From an uncultured Bacteroides sp. (GTDB taxonomy: Bacteria > Bacteroidota > Bacteroidia > Bacteroidales > Bacteroidaceae), in assembly GCF_910585845.1 (NCBI RefSeq), contig NZ_CAJUHF010000002.1:79390-143389 (forward strand): 64,000 nucleotides of DNA, written 5' to 3'. Below the pieces are notes generated by a model. It did no database searches and had not been told where the DNA came from. It saw only the letters and a list, made by a program, of their open reading frames with translations. The position numbers were made by a program, and so were the translations under genes. Of the stretch, positions 54,695-63,565 are shown piece by piece. How positions within the stretch are numbered: position 1 is the first letter of the stretch; every line of letters begins with the position of its first letter.

Positions 54695-56587
54695 TTATTC
54701 TAAATAGGTGTAACCGTAAAGTCCCGAACGATAGTTGGAAAGAAACTCCTTCCCCTCTTCCAAGGAGATACGCCCCTCCTTCACGGATTGGGTCACCCAG
54801 GTTTCCAGGGTACGTACCAGCTTCTTCGGGTTATATTGCACGTAGTCCAACACTTCTGCCACGGTTTCGCCGTCTATCACCTGTTCGATGCTGTAGCCCT
54901 TCTCGTTAACGGAGACGTGTACAGCATTGGTATCTCCGAAGAGATTATGCATGTCTCCCAGTATCTCCTGATAGGCACCTACAAGGAACACGCCCACATA
55001 ATAGGGTTCCTTGTTCTTCGGGGAATGCACAGGCAGATAGTGCGCAACGTTCTTCGTGGAGATGAAGTTGGCAATCTTTCCGTCCGAGTCGCAGGTGATA
55101 TCCTGCAGGGTTGCCGTGCGGTCGGGACGTTCATCAAGCCGCTGGATGGGCATAATGGGAAATATCTGGTCGATTGCCCAAGAGTCGGGCAAGGACTGAA
55201 AGAGCGAGAAGTTGCAGAAGTACTTATCGGCGAGCAACTTCGGCAGTCCGCGGAGTTCATCGGGAGCATGCTTCAGTCCGCTGGCTATTTGGTTCACTTC
55301 GCGCATCACCGACCAGTAAAGGCGTTCGATCTGCGCGCGCGTCTTGAGGTCAACGATGCCGTGGCTGAAGAGGTCGAGTGCTTCTTCGCGAATCTGTTGC
55401 GCGTCGTGCCAGGCTTCCAGCATCTTGTTCTGGTTCAGGGTGTCCCAAATGGAATAAAGTTCCTGCACCAGTTCGTGGTCTTCTTTGGTCACTTCCTCGT
55501 CATCATCCCATTCGGGCAGTGTGGCCGTCTCCAGTACCTCGAAGATAAGTACGGAGTGATGGGCGGTAAGTGCGCGTCCGCTTTCCGTGATGATATTGGG
55601 ATGCGGGATGCCATTCTTGTCGCTGGCATCGACCAGCGTGGAGATGGAGTCGTTCACATACTCCTGGATGGAGTAGTTGACGCTACTTTCGCTGCTGGAG
55701 GAACGTGTGCCGTCATAATCGACTCCCAGTCCGCCGCCTATATCCACGAATTCCACCTTGAATCCCATCGCGTGAAGCTGCACGTAGAACTGCGAGGCTT
55801 CGCGCAGAGCAGTCTTGATACGGCGTATCTTGGTCACTTGGCTCCCGATGTGGAAATGTATCAATTTCAGACAACTTTTCAGTCCTTTTGTCTCCAAAAA
55901 GTCGAGTGCTTCGAGCAACTCACTGGATGAAAGCCCGAATTTGCTGGCATCACCGCCCGAATCTTCCCATTTGCCACTTCCGGAAGAGGCAAGCTTGATG
56001 CGAATACCTATATTGGGCATTACGTTGAGTTGCTTCGCCATCTTGGCTATCAGCTTTAGCTCGTTCATTTTTTCTACTACAAGGAAGATGCGTTTTCCCA
56101 TCTTCTGTGCCAGCAGGGCAAGCTCGATATAGCTTTCGTCCTTATATCCGTTGCAGATAATCAGCGAGTCGGAATCCGAATTGATGGCAATTACGGCATG
56201 GAGTTCGGGTTTGGAACCGGCTTCGAGTCCAAGATTGAATTTCTTTCCGTGGCTGATGATCTCCTCGACTACAGGACGCATCTGGTTCACCTTTATAGGA
56301 TAGATGATGAAATTCTGTGCCTTATAGCCATATTCCTCGGCTGCCTGTTTGAAACACGAGGATGTCTTCTCGATCCGGTTATCCAGAATGTCGGGAAAGC
56401 GTACCAGCATGGGGGCTGCAACATCGCGCAGTTGGAGTTCGTCCACCAGTTCTTTCAAATCGACACCGACACCGTTCTTGCGAGGTGTCACCACTACATG
56501 ACCTTTGTCATTGATACCAAAGTACGAAGTGCCCCAACCTGTTATGTTGTATAGCTCTTCTGAATCTTCAATACGCCATTTTCTCAT
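54695..56587 (-). CDS. speA: Biosynthetic arginine decarboxylase
   Basis: PLP enzyme converting arginine to agmatine, the first step toward putrescine and spermidine. 630 residues, as in other SpeA proteins. The PLP Lys is in FIIYPIKVNQMRPVVEEI (about residue 99). The sugar-binding-like segment FVDIGGGLGVDYDGT (about 279-293) and the C-terminal motif GAYQEILGDMHNLFGDTNAV (about 531-550) are clear. It precedes argB in the same transcript, joining arginine consumption with arginine synthesis. Confidence 0.95.
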   Translation of the reverse strand: MRKWRIEDSEELYNITGWGTSYFGINDKGHVVVTPRKNGVGVDLKELVDELQLRDVAAPMLVRFPDILDNRIEKTSSCFKQAAEEYGYKAQNFIIYPIKVNQMRPVVEEIISHGKKFNLGLEAGSKPELHAVIAINSDSDSLIICNGYKDESYIELALLAQKMGKRIFLVVEKMNELKLIAKMAKQLNVMPNIGIRIKLASSGSGKWEDSGGDASKFGLSSSELLEALDFLETKGLKSCLKLIHFHIGSQVTKIRRIKTALREASQFYVQLHAMGFKVEFVDIGGGLGVDYDGTRSSSSESSVNYSIQEYVNDSISTLVDASDKNGIPHPNIITESGRALTAHHSVLIFEVLETATLPEWDDDEEVTKEDHELVQELYSIWDTLNQNKMLEAWHDAQQIREEALDLFSHGIVDLKTRAQIERLYWSVMREVNQIASGLKHAPDELRGLPKLLADKYFCNFSLFQSLPDSWAIDQIFPIMPIQRLDERPDRTATLQDITCDSDGKIANFISTKNVAHYLPVHSPKNKEPYYVGVFLVGAYQEILGDMHNLFGDTNAVHVSVNEKGYSIEQVIDGETVAEVLDYVQYNPKKLVRTLETWVTQSVKEGRISLEEGKEFLSNYRSGLYGYTYLE

Positions 56588-56636
56588 TTCTTGCTACTCG
56601 AATGTTTTTATTGTTTTTCTATTTAATTAGGGGGGG

Positions 56637-56644
56637 CAAAAATA
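56637..56644 (-). promoter_or_regulatory. -7 box of the speA-argB operon
   Basis: The minus strand reads TATTTTTG, matching TAnnTTTG, 50 bp upstream of speA. No good -33 at the normal distance. Confidence 0.4.
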
Positions 56645-56699
56645 CGATAATTCCTGATAAATCCTACGTTTTCGGTTCAAAAAACACATTTACAAGCGG

Positions 56700-57227
56700 T
56701 TAAACGCCCAATATGTCGCGCAGGCACTGTACAGACTCGGCTATTTGCTTCCGGCTTTCCAGTCGGCTGCCATCGAAGCGGTAGGTCGCTTTGTCGTAGT
56801 GCGGGGCACGCTTCGCCAGTGCTTCGCAGATGAACGTGCGCAGTTCTTCGTCCGTCTTTCCTTGCAGGATGGGGCGTTGCTGGGTGGCTACACGCAGTCG
56901 GCGGAACAGGACATCGGGATGCACATCAAGGAAAACTGTCTGTCCGTGTGCATTCATATACTCTATATTGTCGAAGAAACAGGGAGTGCCGCCGCCAGTG
57001 GAGATGACGACATCCTCAAACTCCGCCACTTCATGCAGCATGTTCCGTTCCAGTTCACGGAAAGCAGCCTCTCCCCGTTCGGCAAACAGTTCGCGTATGG
57101 ATTTGTGATACCGCTCTTCGATATACCAGTCCAGGTCGATGAAGGGCACCTTCAGTTCGTGAGCGAAGGCTTTTCCTAAAGTTGTCTTGCCGGCTCCCAT
57201 GTAGCCGGTTAAAAAAATACGTATCAT
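56700..57227 (-). CDS. aroK: AroK, shikimate kinase
   Basis: Phosphorylates shikimate in the aromatic amino acid pathway. 175 residues. P-loop GYMGAGKTTLG is at about 8-18, FIDLDWYIEERY with the shikimate-binding Asp near 30-41, STGGGTPCF near 76-84, and the lid region RRLRVATQQRPILQG near 108-122. It is transcribed alone; a minus-strand -7 box TACCTTTG (57246-57253) lies only about 19 bp upstream, so its leader should be about 12 nt. Confidence 0.94.
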   Translation of the reverse strand: MIRIFLTGYMGAGKTTLGKAFAHELKVPFIDLDWYIEERYHKSIRELFAERGEAAFRELERNMLHEVAEFEDVVISTGGGTPCFFDNIEYMNAHGQTVFLDVHPDVLFRRLRVATQQRPILQGKTDEELRTFICEALAKRAPHYDKATYRFDGSRLESRKQIAESVQCLRDILGV

Positions 57228-57283
57228 AAGCGCTTACTTTGCAGGCAAAGGTAAGCAATTTCCACCGTGGGAGGCTCTTCCTA

Positions 57284-57892
57284 TCAGAAGAAAATTTTAA
57301 TGCGGTCGCTCACAGGTTCGTATTCCTTCGGCGATGGAGTGCCTGCGGGGGAGCCGAAAGGCATTTGCGCAACCAGTTCCCAATCGTCGGGAAGGCGCCA
57401 GGTGCGACGCACTTCGTCGTCGATCAGCGGGTTGTAGTGTTGCAGGGAAGCACCCAAACCGCACTCTTCGAGCATAGTCCAGATGACAAGCTGGTGCATG
57501 GCGGAGGTCTGCTGCGACCAGACGGGGAAGTTGTCGCAATAAGCGGGGAACTTTGCCTGCAATTCTTCCACGACGGCACGCTCCTCGAAGAAGAGCACCG
57601 TGCCATATCCGCATGCAAACGAATGGTTTATCTTCTGTTCCGACTGTCGGTACTGCTCTTCGGGAAGGCGTGCCTTCAACTGGGCTTTCACAATCTGCCA
57701 CAGTTTCCGGTGATGCTCGCCCAACAGGAGTACGACTCTTGTGGATTGGGAATTGAATGCCGAGGGCACATGCTCCACTGCCATACGGATAATGTCTACG
57801 ATTTCTGCGTTCTTGACCGGAGAGTCGTTATTGATGGAATAGTAGCTGCGGCGGTGTTTCAGCGCTTCAGCGAAAGTATGATATTTGCTCAT
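57284..57892 (-). CDS. Nitroreductase-family oxidoreductase
   Basis: Probable flavin-dependent NAD(P)H oxidoreductase of the HBN1/YdfN-like nitroreductase group; substrate unknown. 202 residues. The FMN-binding N-terminal FAEALKHRRSYYSINNDSPV (about 6-25), the central EHVPSAFNSQSTRVVLLLGE (about 40-59) and the C-terminal AQMPFGSPAGTPSPKEYEP (about 172-190) fit this group, which lacks the longer C-terminal extension of NfsB. It faces away from the rnhA gene across a 700-bp intergenic region containing array C. Confidence 0.9.
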   Translation of the reverse strand: MSKYHTFAEALKHRRSYYSINNDSPVKNAEIVDIIRMAVEHVPSAFNSQSTRVVLLLGEHHRKLWQIVKAQLKARLPEEQYRQSEQKINHSFACGYGTVLFFEERAVVEELQAKFPAYCDNFPVWSQQTSAMHQLVIWTMLEECGLGASLQHYNPLIDDEVRRTWRLPDDWELVAQMPFGSPAGTPSPKEYEPVSDRIKIFF

Positions 57893-58225
57893 ATAGGTTC
57901 CTTTCTCTTTTTTTTAATGATTATATATTCTTTACTCAAGTATGAACGGATGAAGCGCTGGATTTGTTCAGCATCTCCCGAAGAAAGCGCGGATAGCTGT
58001 CGAGAGCATTCAAACCAAAGCATCGGAAATCAATAAGCAAGGGAATAGCGTTATATCTTAGACAAAACGATATAAGAACGACTTTTTTGCTGACAAGTAC
58101 TTTTTATAAAACACCCAAAATAGAATCCAAGCATCCGAACTTCAGTATATAAATGCAGCATTCATGCACAAAATCGGACAAATATCCGATATTTATGCAA
58201 AAGAACAATAGATTGCCGTGCTCAA

Positions 58226-58379
58226 TTCACGAAACGAATGTATTCAACTCGTGGAACTACTGTATTCATTCCACGAACCAAACGTGATGGCTTCGTGGAA
58301 CGAGCACGCTCACTCCACGAAGCGAATACTTTTCATCTATAAGACGAAGATATTCCCTCTGTTTTCCATACACGAAAGT
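58226..58379. repeat. 22-bp-period tandem array C (seven units, family of A and B)
   Basis: Units of exactly 22 bp start at 58226, 58248, 58270, 58292, 58314, 58336 and 58358. Cores are TTCACGAAAC, CTCGTGGAAC, TCCACGAACC, TTCGTGGAAC, TCCACGAAGC and TCTATAAGAC; trailing halves end near TATTCAA/TATTCAT. Sense and inverse cores alternate, so neighbours can pair. It lies between two divergent genes. The flanks 57893-58225 and 58380-58551 have no gene; the open frame at 58218-58532 is repeat-derived. Confidence 0.82.
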
Positions 58380-58551
58380 ATCATTTCCCATTTTTTAGAG
58401 ATGTACGGATTTATATATCCGATTATCTGTCAGGAAGATGACCGCTTTCCGTTCGCTTCTTTTCCATCTCCCCTACAGAAAAACGGAAATACGGCATTCT
58501 CGTCACACAGAATATGCAAAGTGTCAGAATGAAAAATAAGCCGCGCAACCC

Positions 58552-58582
58552 TTTGCATAACCCACCGTTTGCATTACCTTTG
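58552..58582 (+). promoter_or_regulatory. rnhA promoter giving a nearly leaderless message
   Basis: -33 TTTG (58552-58555), 19-nt spacer, -7 TACCTTTG (58575-58582), all matching consensus. The start codon ATG at 58592 lies only 9 bp after the -7 box, so the mRNA leader would be about 2-5 nt. Confidence 0.75.
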
Positions 58583-58591
58583 CCCCTTGAT

Positions 58592-59227
58592 ATGGGAAAA
58601 GAGAAATTTTACGTCGTATGGGCAGGCGTCAATCCGGGCATTTATACCTCGTGGACCGACTGCCAGTTACAAACCAAAGGTTACGAAGGTGCGAAATACA
58701 AGTCGTTTGAAACGCTTGCCGAAGCCGAGAAAGCCTTTGCCTCCTCACCGTACGAATACATCAAACGGGCATCCGCAACCGCCTCCGCTCCCAAGAGAAC
58801 AGCCGAGGCTCCCCTCCCCGCCGGTATCATAGAGAACAGCCTCGCCGTAGATGCAGCCTGTAGCGGCAATCCCGGAGCCATGGAGTATCGGGGTGTACAC
58901 GTGGCAAGCCGACAGGAAGTGTTCCACTTCGGTCCGGTGTATGGCACAAATAACATCGGCGAGTTCCTCGCCATCGTACATGGACTTGCCCTGCTGAAAC
59001 AAAAAGGATTCGACATGCCTATCTACAGCGATAGCGTAAACGCCATCAGCTGGATCAAGCAAAAGAAATGTAAGACCAAACTGCCGCGAGAACCTCGCAC
59101 TGAAGAGCTCTTCAAACTGATAGACCGCGCCGAAAAGTGGCTGCGCGAAAATACCTATACCACTCGAATCATGAAGTGGGAAACCAAACAATGGGGAGAA
59201 GTTCCTGCCGACTTCGGCAGGAAATGA
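58592..59227 (+). CDS. Ribonuclease H with N-terminal hybrid-binding domain
   Basis: Degrades RNA in RNA-DNA hybrids. 211 residues from the ATG at 58592; the frame continues upstream to 58514 but runs through the promoter. The N-terminal viroplasmin/RNase H1-N domain (about 1-50, KFYVVWAGVNPGIYTSWTDC) binds hybrids. A short Ala-rich linker follows. The catalytic domain has its acidic set in LAVDAACSGNPGAMEYRG, NNIGEFLAIVHGLAL and IYSDSVNAISWIKQKK. The type I enzyme complements rnhB at 19107. Confidence 0.92.
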   Translation: MGKEKFYVVWAGVNPGIYTSWTDCQLQTKGYEGAKYKSFETLAEAEKAFASSPYEYIKRASATASAPKRTAEAPLPAGIIENSLAVDAACSGNPGAMEYRGVHVASRQEVFHFGPVYGTNNIGEFLAIVHGLALLKQKGFDMPIYSDSVNAISWIKQKKCKTKLPREPRTEELFKLIDRAEKWLRENTYTTRIMKWETKQWGEVPADFGRK

Positions 59228-59237
59228 CGCCTCCCGC

Positions 59238-61079
59238 CTATGCCAGCGACTGCATGTCGTTCAGGCGCTTGTAGTATCCATCCTTCTCCAGCAACGCCTC
59301 ATGCTTGCCACGCTCCACAATCTCGCCTTCATAGAGCACACAAATCTCATCCGCATTCTTGATTGTAGAGAGTCGGTGCGCAATGGCAATCGTAGTACGG
59401 GTCTTCATCAACCGCTCCAGCGCCTCCTGCACTAAGCGTTCGGACTCTGTGTCCAAAGCCGAAGTCGCCTCATCAAGAATCAGAATAGGGGGGTTCTTCA
59501 AGATAGCCCGTGCGATACTGATGCGTTGCCGCTGCCCGCCGGACAGTCTGCCGCCACGGTCGCCGATGTTTGTATCGTAGCCATGTTCCGTCTCCATGAT
59601 GAAATCGTGGGCATTGGCAATCTTCGCCGCCTCTATCACCTGCTCCAAGGTGGCATTCTCCACACCGAAAGCGATATTGTTGAAGAATGTATCGTTGAAC
59701 AGGATCGCCTCCTGATTCACATTTCCGATCAGTCCGCGCAAATCATGAATGCGGAAATCCTTGATGTTCACCCCGTCAATCAGTATCTCGCCAAAGTGTA
59801 TGTCGTGATAACGCGGCAGCAAGTCTACCAGCGTCGACTTTCCTGAACCCGACTGCCCGACCAGCGCAATGGTCTGTCCCTTCGGAACAACCAGGTCGAT
59901 GTGCTTCAGCACTTCCCTCTTTCCATCGTAACTGAAAGAGACGTCCCTGAACTCAATCCGTTGTTTCATCCCGTCCAACGGTTTCGGGTCCGTCGGTTCC
60001 TTAATCGGATTCTCCGCCTTCAGTATCTTGTCCACACGCTCCATCGAAGCCAATCCCTTCGGAATATTATATCCCGCCTTGGCAAAATCCTTCAGCGGAT
60101 TGATGATGCTATAAAGAATGACCATATAGAAAATAAACGTAGGCGCCTCCAAAGAGGAATTCTTGTCGCCCAAAATCAGCATTCCGCCGAACCAAAGCAC
60201 CAACACGATGAGCAGTGTCCCTAAAAATTCACTCACCGGATGAGCCAAAGCCTGACGGATAGCTACCCGATTGGTGGCATCGCGCAACTCGTTGCTACAC
60301 CTCGTGAAACGGTCCACCATCTTATCTTCGGCAATAAAAGCCTTGATGATGCGCAATCCGCCCAGCGTCTCTTCTAGTTGCGACATCGTATCACTCCATT
60401 TGCCCTGTGCTTCCAACGACTGGCGTTTGAGCTTCTTGCCCACCTTGCCCATCAGCCAACCCATTCCCGGCAACACGATGATAGTGAACAGCGTCAGTTG
60501 CCAACTGGTGATGATAAGCGTTGAAAAATAGAGCAGAATCAGAATCGGGTTTTTCAGCAACATGTCCAGTGAACTGGTGATGGAGTTCTCAATCTCTCCC
60601 ACGTCACCACTCATACGAGCAATGATGTCTCCCTTACGCTCTTGCGAGAAGAACCCAAGGGGCAAGTGCATCACCTTGGAGTAAACCATGATACGTATAT
60701 CACGCACCACTCCCGTACGCAAAGGAATCATTACAGCCGAAGATCCGAAGTAACAGGAAGTCTTCAACATCGTCATAAACGCAAGAAAAAGTCCCATGAA
60801 AAGAAGCGTCATAACCGGTCCGTGCACCTCAATCAATTGGGTAACATAATAATAGAAGTTGTTCACTACCACATCTTTCAGACTACCGCTCCCCCACTCC
60901 ATAAAGTGGTAGACCGCCGAATTTTCCCCTGTCTTGAAGAGAATATTCAGAATAGGAACCAGTAAAGTAAATGAAAAGACATTGAAAACAGCCGATAAGA
61001 TATTGAGCATGATAGCCCATCCGATATACTTCTTATATGGCGACACAAAACGCCGCATCAATTGCAGGAATTCCTTCAT
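59238..61079 (-). CDS. MsbA-like ABC exporter (fused membrane and ATPase domains)
   Basis: Half-transporter expected to work as a homodimer in the inner membrane; lipid or drug export is likely but the substrate is unknown. 613 residues. The membrane domain with six segments covers about 1-320 (MPLRTGVVRDIRIMVYSKVM in its cytoplasmic part). The ATPase domain follows, with Walker A GQSGSGKST near residue 400, signature LSGGQRQRISIARAIL near 505 and Walker B ILILDEATSALD near 525. It is convergent with rnhA, only 10 bp away, and probably monocistronic. Confidence 0.93.
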   Translation of the reverse strand: MKEFLQLMRRFVSPYKKYIGWAIMLNILSAVFNVFSFTLLVPILNILFKTGENSAVYHFMEWGSGSLKDVVVNNFYYYVTQLIEVHGPVMTLLFMGLFLAFMTMLKTSCYFGSSAVMIPLRTGVVRDIRIMVYSKVMHLPLGFFSQERKGDIIARMSGDVGEIENSITSSLDMLLKNPILILLYFSTLIITSWQLTLFTIIVLPGMGWLMGKVGKKLKRQSLEAQGKWSDTMSQLEETLGGLRIIKAFIAEDKMVDRFTRCSNELRDATNRVAIRQALAHPVSEFLGTLLIVLVLWFGGMLILGDKNSSLEAPTFIFYMVILYSIINPLKDFAKAGYNIPKGLASMERVDKILKAENPIKEPTDPKPLDGMKQRIEFRDVSFSYDGKREVLKHIDLVVPKGQTIALVGQSGSGKSTLVDLLPRYHDIHFGEILIDGVNIKDFRIHDLRGLIGNVNQEAILFNDTFFNNIAFGVENATLEQVIEAAKIANAHDFIMETEHGYDTNIGDRGGRLSGGQRQRISIARAILKNPPILILDEATSALDTESERLVQEALERLMKTRTTIAIAHRLSTIKNADEICVLYEGEIVERGKHEALLEKDGYYKRLNDMQSLA

Positions 61080-61106
61080 TGCTTGGTATTTAATCTATTA
61101 AGAGTG

Positions 61107-61245
61107 CAAATATACAAGAAAAATCATTAAAACAGGGAAGCTATGTCCAATATTAATAGATTTTATCCATCCCTCCGTCATAAACTTCTCCTGTAATTCA
61201 TTTGCAGCGATTAGATTATAATGCAAAGAATAAATTATATCTTTG
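61107..61245. promoter_or_regulatory. Divergent promoter region, ABC exporter and LTA-synthase-like gene
   Basis: Minus-strand TATATTTG at 61107-61114, 28 bp before the exporter start, and plus-strand TATCTTTG at 61238-61245, 28 bp before the LTA-synthase-like start. Both fit the -7 consensus; -33 boxes are not clear. Confidence 0.5.
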
Positions 61246-61273
61246 CGCCTGAATATACTAAAAAAACTTTATC

Positions 61274-63049
61274 ATGACAAGCCCCAACAAGTCCGTACTG
61301 ACATTTGGAACTACCCTTTTCCTGAAATTCATCCTGTTCGATGTATTGTGGTGCATTCCTACCACATTCGTACCTTTCTCTTCCGTAGAATTCTATACCA
61401 CCAAAATCATAGCCACCCTGCTTCTGCTCATTCCCTACGCCTTCTTCAAACTCTGGAAGACAGAAGCAGTCATCATGTTTCTGCTGGATGCCCTGCTTGT
61501 AGCCAATCTGATGTACTTCCGTACATACTATACTGCCATACCACTGAACAGTTATGCCCTGTCAGGCAATCTTGCCGACTTCACCGGAAGTGTGATAGAT
61601 TCGCTCCGTTGGTACGACCTGCTATTCCCGTTGTCCACCATTGCCGCCATCCTCATCCATCTGCGCACCCAAGTAGTCGCCTACCCAAAACGTCCGGCAC
61701 CCATTCTCCCCTATCTGGGCATACTGGCAACCGCCATCGGTATATTCTCCATCGCCACCCTGCTAAAAGGAGGTTTCAAAGCCGCCAATGATAAAGTACG
61801 CCAAGCCGCATACCTATGTTCAAGCGGAGCTACCCTATATACTGTCTTCGGCAACCTATACTATGACCTGCTGAACCAACAGACCCTACTGACTCCCGAA
61901 GCCCAAGCAACCATCGAAAACTGGCTGGCACAGAGGCCTTGCCACGAAACAGTCTTACCGGATAGTTGCAACAACACTCCGCGAACCAACTGTATCGTCA
62001 TCCTGGCAGAATCATTAGAAAGCTGGGTACTGGAACAAACCGTAGAAGGTCAAGAACTCACCCCCTATCTGAACAAGTTACTGAAAGACTCCACCACGCT
62101 TTATGCCCCGCACGTGCTGACGCAAGTGAAAGGCGGACGCTCTATCGACGCCCAACTAATCCTCTGCACCGGCCTGCTTCCCCTGAACAGCGGTACTTAC
62201 AGCAGTCAATATCCCAACCACGTCTATCCCTCACTCCAGAAAGCCATGCAGGAGAAAAGGCAAACCCGCAACTACCTGCTGACCATAGACAAAGTATCGA
62301 CTTGGAATCAAGGTCCCATCGCCTACAGTTTTGGTACCGACACCCTCCTTGCCTACCATGACTTCGAACTGACCGAGGCTTTCGGCACGCACAAGCGCAC
62401 CGGAGACGGTTCATTCTTTGCCCAATGCCAGAAAAAGATAAGCAACGGGGAAATCTGGAAGAAAGATGAAAATGTCCACATGCTATTCATTACCTACTCC
62501 GGTCATGCCCCGTTCGTACTGCCGCAACATTTGCGCGAACTCTCCTTCTCCGAAAAGATTCCTGAAAAGATGCGAGACTACATGACCACCGCCCGCTATA
62601 CAGACAAAGCCATCGGTAAATTTGTGGAATATCTGAAGACCCTCCCGCAATACAAAGAGACATTGATCGTAATCACTGGCGACCACGAAGGCCTGGCATC
62701 CTACCGAACCGAATTGTGCGGGCATCCTGGCGGCAAAGGCATCGTCTCCGACAAACCTTTCACCCCTTTCATTATCGTCAACTCGCCCGTAGGCATGCGT
62801 TACGAGAAAGTAATGGGACAGATAGACATGTACCCCACCTTGCTGAATCTCCTCCAACTTGATGATTACCATTGGACCGGCCTCGGTGAAAGTATCCTCA
62901 ATCCTAACAAAAAGGGCTTTGCCGTAGGTTCGCAAATGAATGTAGAAGGAGACGGATATACACCCGAGGAACTGGAGTTCGCAAAAAAAGCGTATGATAT
63001 CTCCGATCAGATCATACGCTTCAATTATTTCGGGCAGGATTCACACTGA
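61274..63049 (+). CDS. LTA-synthase-family membrane sulfatase-like protein
   Basis: 591 residues with about four to five membrane segments in the first 150 residues, then an extracytoplasmic sulfatase/phosphatase-fold domain (about 225-575). Motifs are ILAESLESWVLEQ (metal-binding Glu), GGRSIDAQLILCTG (putative nucleophile Ser/Thr region), ITYSGHAPFVLP and VITGDHEGLAS (metal ligands). In Gram-positives LtaS polymerises glycerol phosphate. In a Bacteroidales host, transfer of phosphoglycerol or phosphoethanolamine to a lipid or glycan is more probable. It is convergent with the 63068 gene, 18 bp away. Confidence 0.88.
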   Translation: MTSPNKSVLTFGTTLFLKFILFDVLWCIPTTFVPFSSVEFYTTKIIATLLLLIPYAFFKLWKTEAVIMFLLDALLVANLMYFRTYYTAIPLNSYALSGNLADFTGSVIDSLRWYDLLFPLSTIAAILIHLRTQVVAYPKRPAPILPYLGILATAIGIFSIATLLKGGFKAANDKVRQAAYLCSSGATLYTVFGNLYYDLLNQQTLLTPEAQATIENWLAQRPCHETVLPDSCNNTPRTNCIVILAESLESWVLEQTVEGQELTPYLNKLLKDSTTLYAPHVLTQVKGGRSIDAQLILCTGLLPLNSGTYSSQYPNHVYPSLQKAMQEKRQTRNYLLTIDKVSTWNQGPIAYSFGTDTLLAYHDFELTEAFGTHKRTGDGSFFAQCQKKISNGEIWKKDENVHMLFITYSGHAPFVLPQHLRELSFSEKIPEKMRDYMTTARYTDKAIGKFVEYLKTLPQYKETLIVITGDHEGLASYRTELCGHPGGKGIVSDKPFTPFIIVNSPVGMRYEKVMGQIDMYPTLLNLLQLDDYHWTGLGESILNPNKKGFAVGSQMNVEGDGYTPEELEFAKKAYDISDQIIRFNYFGQDSH

Positions 63050-63067
63050 GTCTTTTCAGTCTTTCCA

Positions 63068-63565
63068 TCAAAGCCTGTCTATCTCTTCTTTCGTCAAGCC
63101 TGTAGCTTGCGATATAATATCAGAAGTTACCCGTAATCCCTTCAGATTACGGGCATTTTCTCTTTTCTCCTCTTCACGCCCTTTTATTAGCCCTTTATGT
63201 AATCCCTCTTCAAGGCCTTCGGCGCGACCTTCTGCATGTCCTTCAGCACGTCCTTCAGCACGTTCCGTATAGATATTGGTACGCAGAATCACAATACTAT
63301 CCAAATGGCGATAATATGCCGCAAGCTCATCCTTGGACATACTGTCCAGTTTTAACCTTTCGCATGCCGCAAGCATGTCCACACGGTTATATTTGTCATA
63401 TTCGTCCTCCTGGTTGCTTTCGCTTTCAAGAAGGCTTTGGATGACGATTTTTTCATTCAACAGTGTTGTCAGCAGACCTTCGAGTACACTGAAGTTTGCC
63501 TTGTTGCGGAGCAGGCGTTTCATAGCCCAGTCGAAGCGGATTATCTGGTTGTTGTTATCGGCCAT
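63068..63565 (-). CDS. Internally deleted Rpn-type (PD-(D/E)XK) nuclease/transposase-like protein
   Basis: 165 residues; family members are about 300. The N-terminal part NNQIIRFDWAMKRLLRNKAN through YDKYNRVDMLAA and the C-terminal part ERLKLDSMSKDELAAYYRHL, then EGRAEG repeats, are both typical. The stretch between them, which holds the catalytic Glu-x-Gln/Lys and the rest of the nuclease fold, is missing and the frame continues. This looks like an in-frame deletion of about 130 residues. The Glu/Gly-rich repeat (about 113-140, AEGRAEG, AEGHAEG and similar) is a known slippage-prone tail. Likely inactive as a nuclease. Confidence 0.65.
   Translation of the reverse strand: MADNNNQIIRFDWAMKRLLRNKANFSVLEGLLTTLLNEKIVIQSLLESESNQEDEYDKYNRVDMLAACERLKLDSMSKDELAAYYRHLDSIVILRTNIYTERAEGRAEGHAEGRAEGLEEGLHKGLIKGREEEKRENARNLKGLRVTSDIISQATGLTKEEIDRL

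Noticed and set aside
11936..58379. The 22-bp arrays as CRISPR
   Set aside because: Units are adjacent with no unique spacers, the repeat is too short and too degenerate, and no cas gene is in the window.
58218..58532. 104-residue plus-strand open frame
   Set aside because: Built almost wholly from the 22-bp array C, with no start signal or family features.
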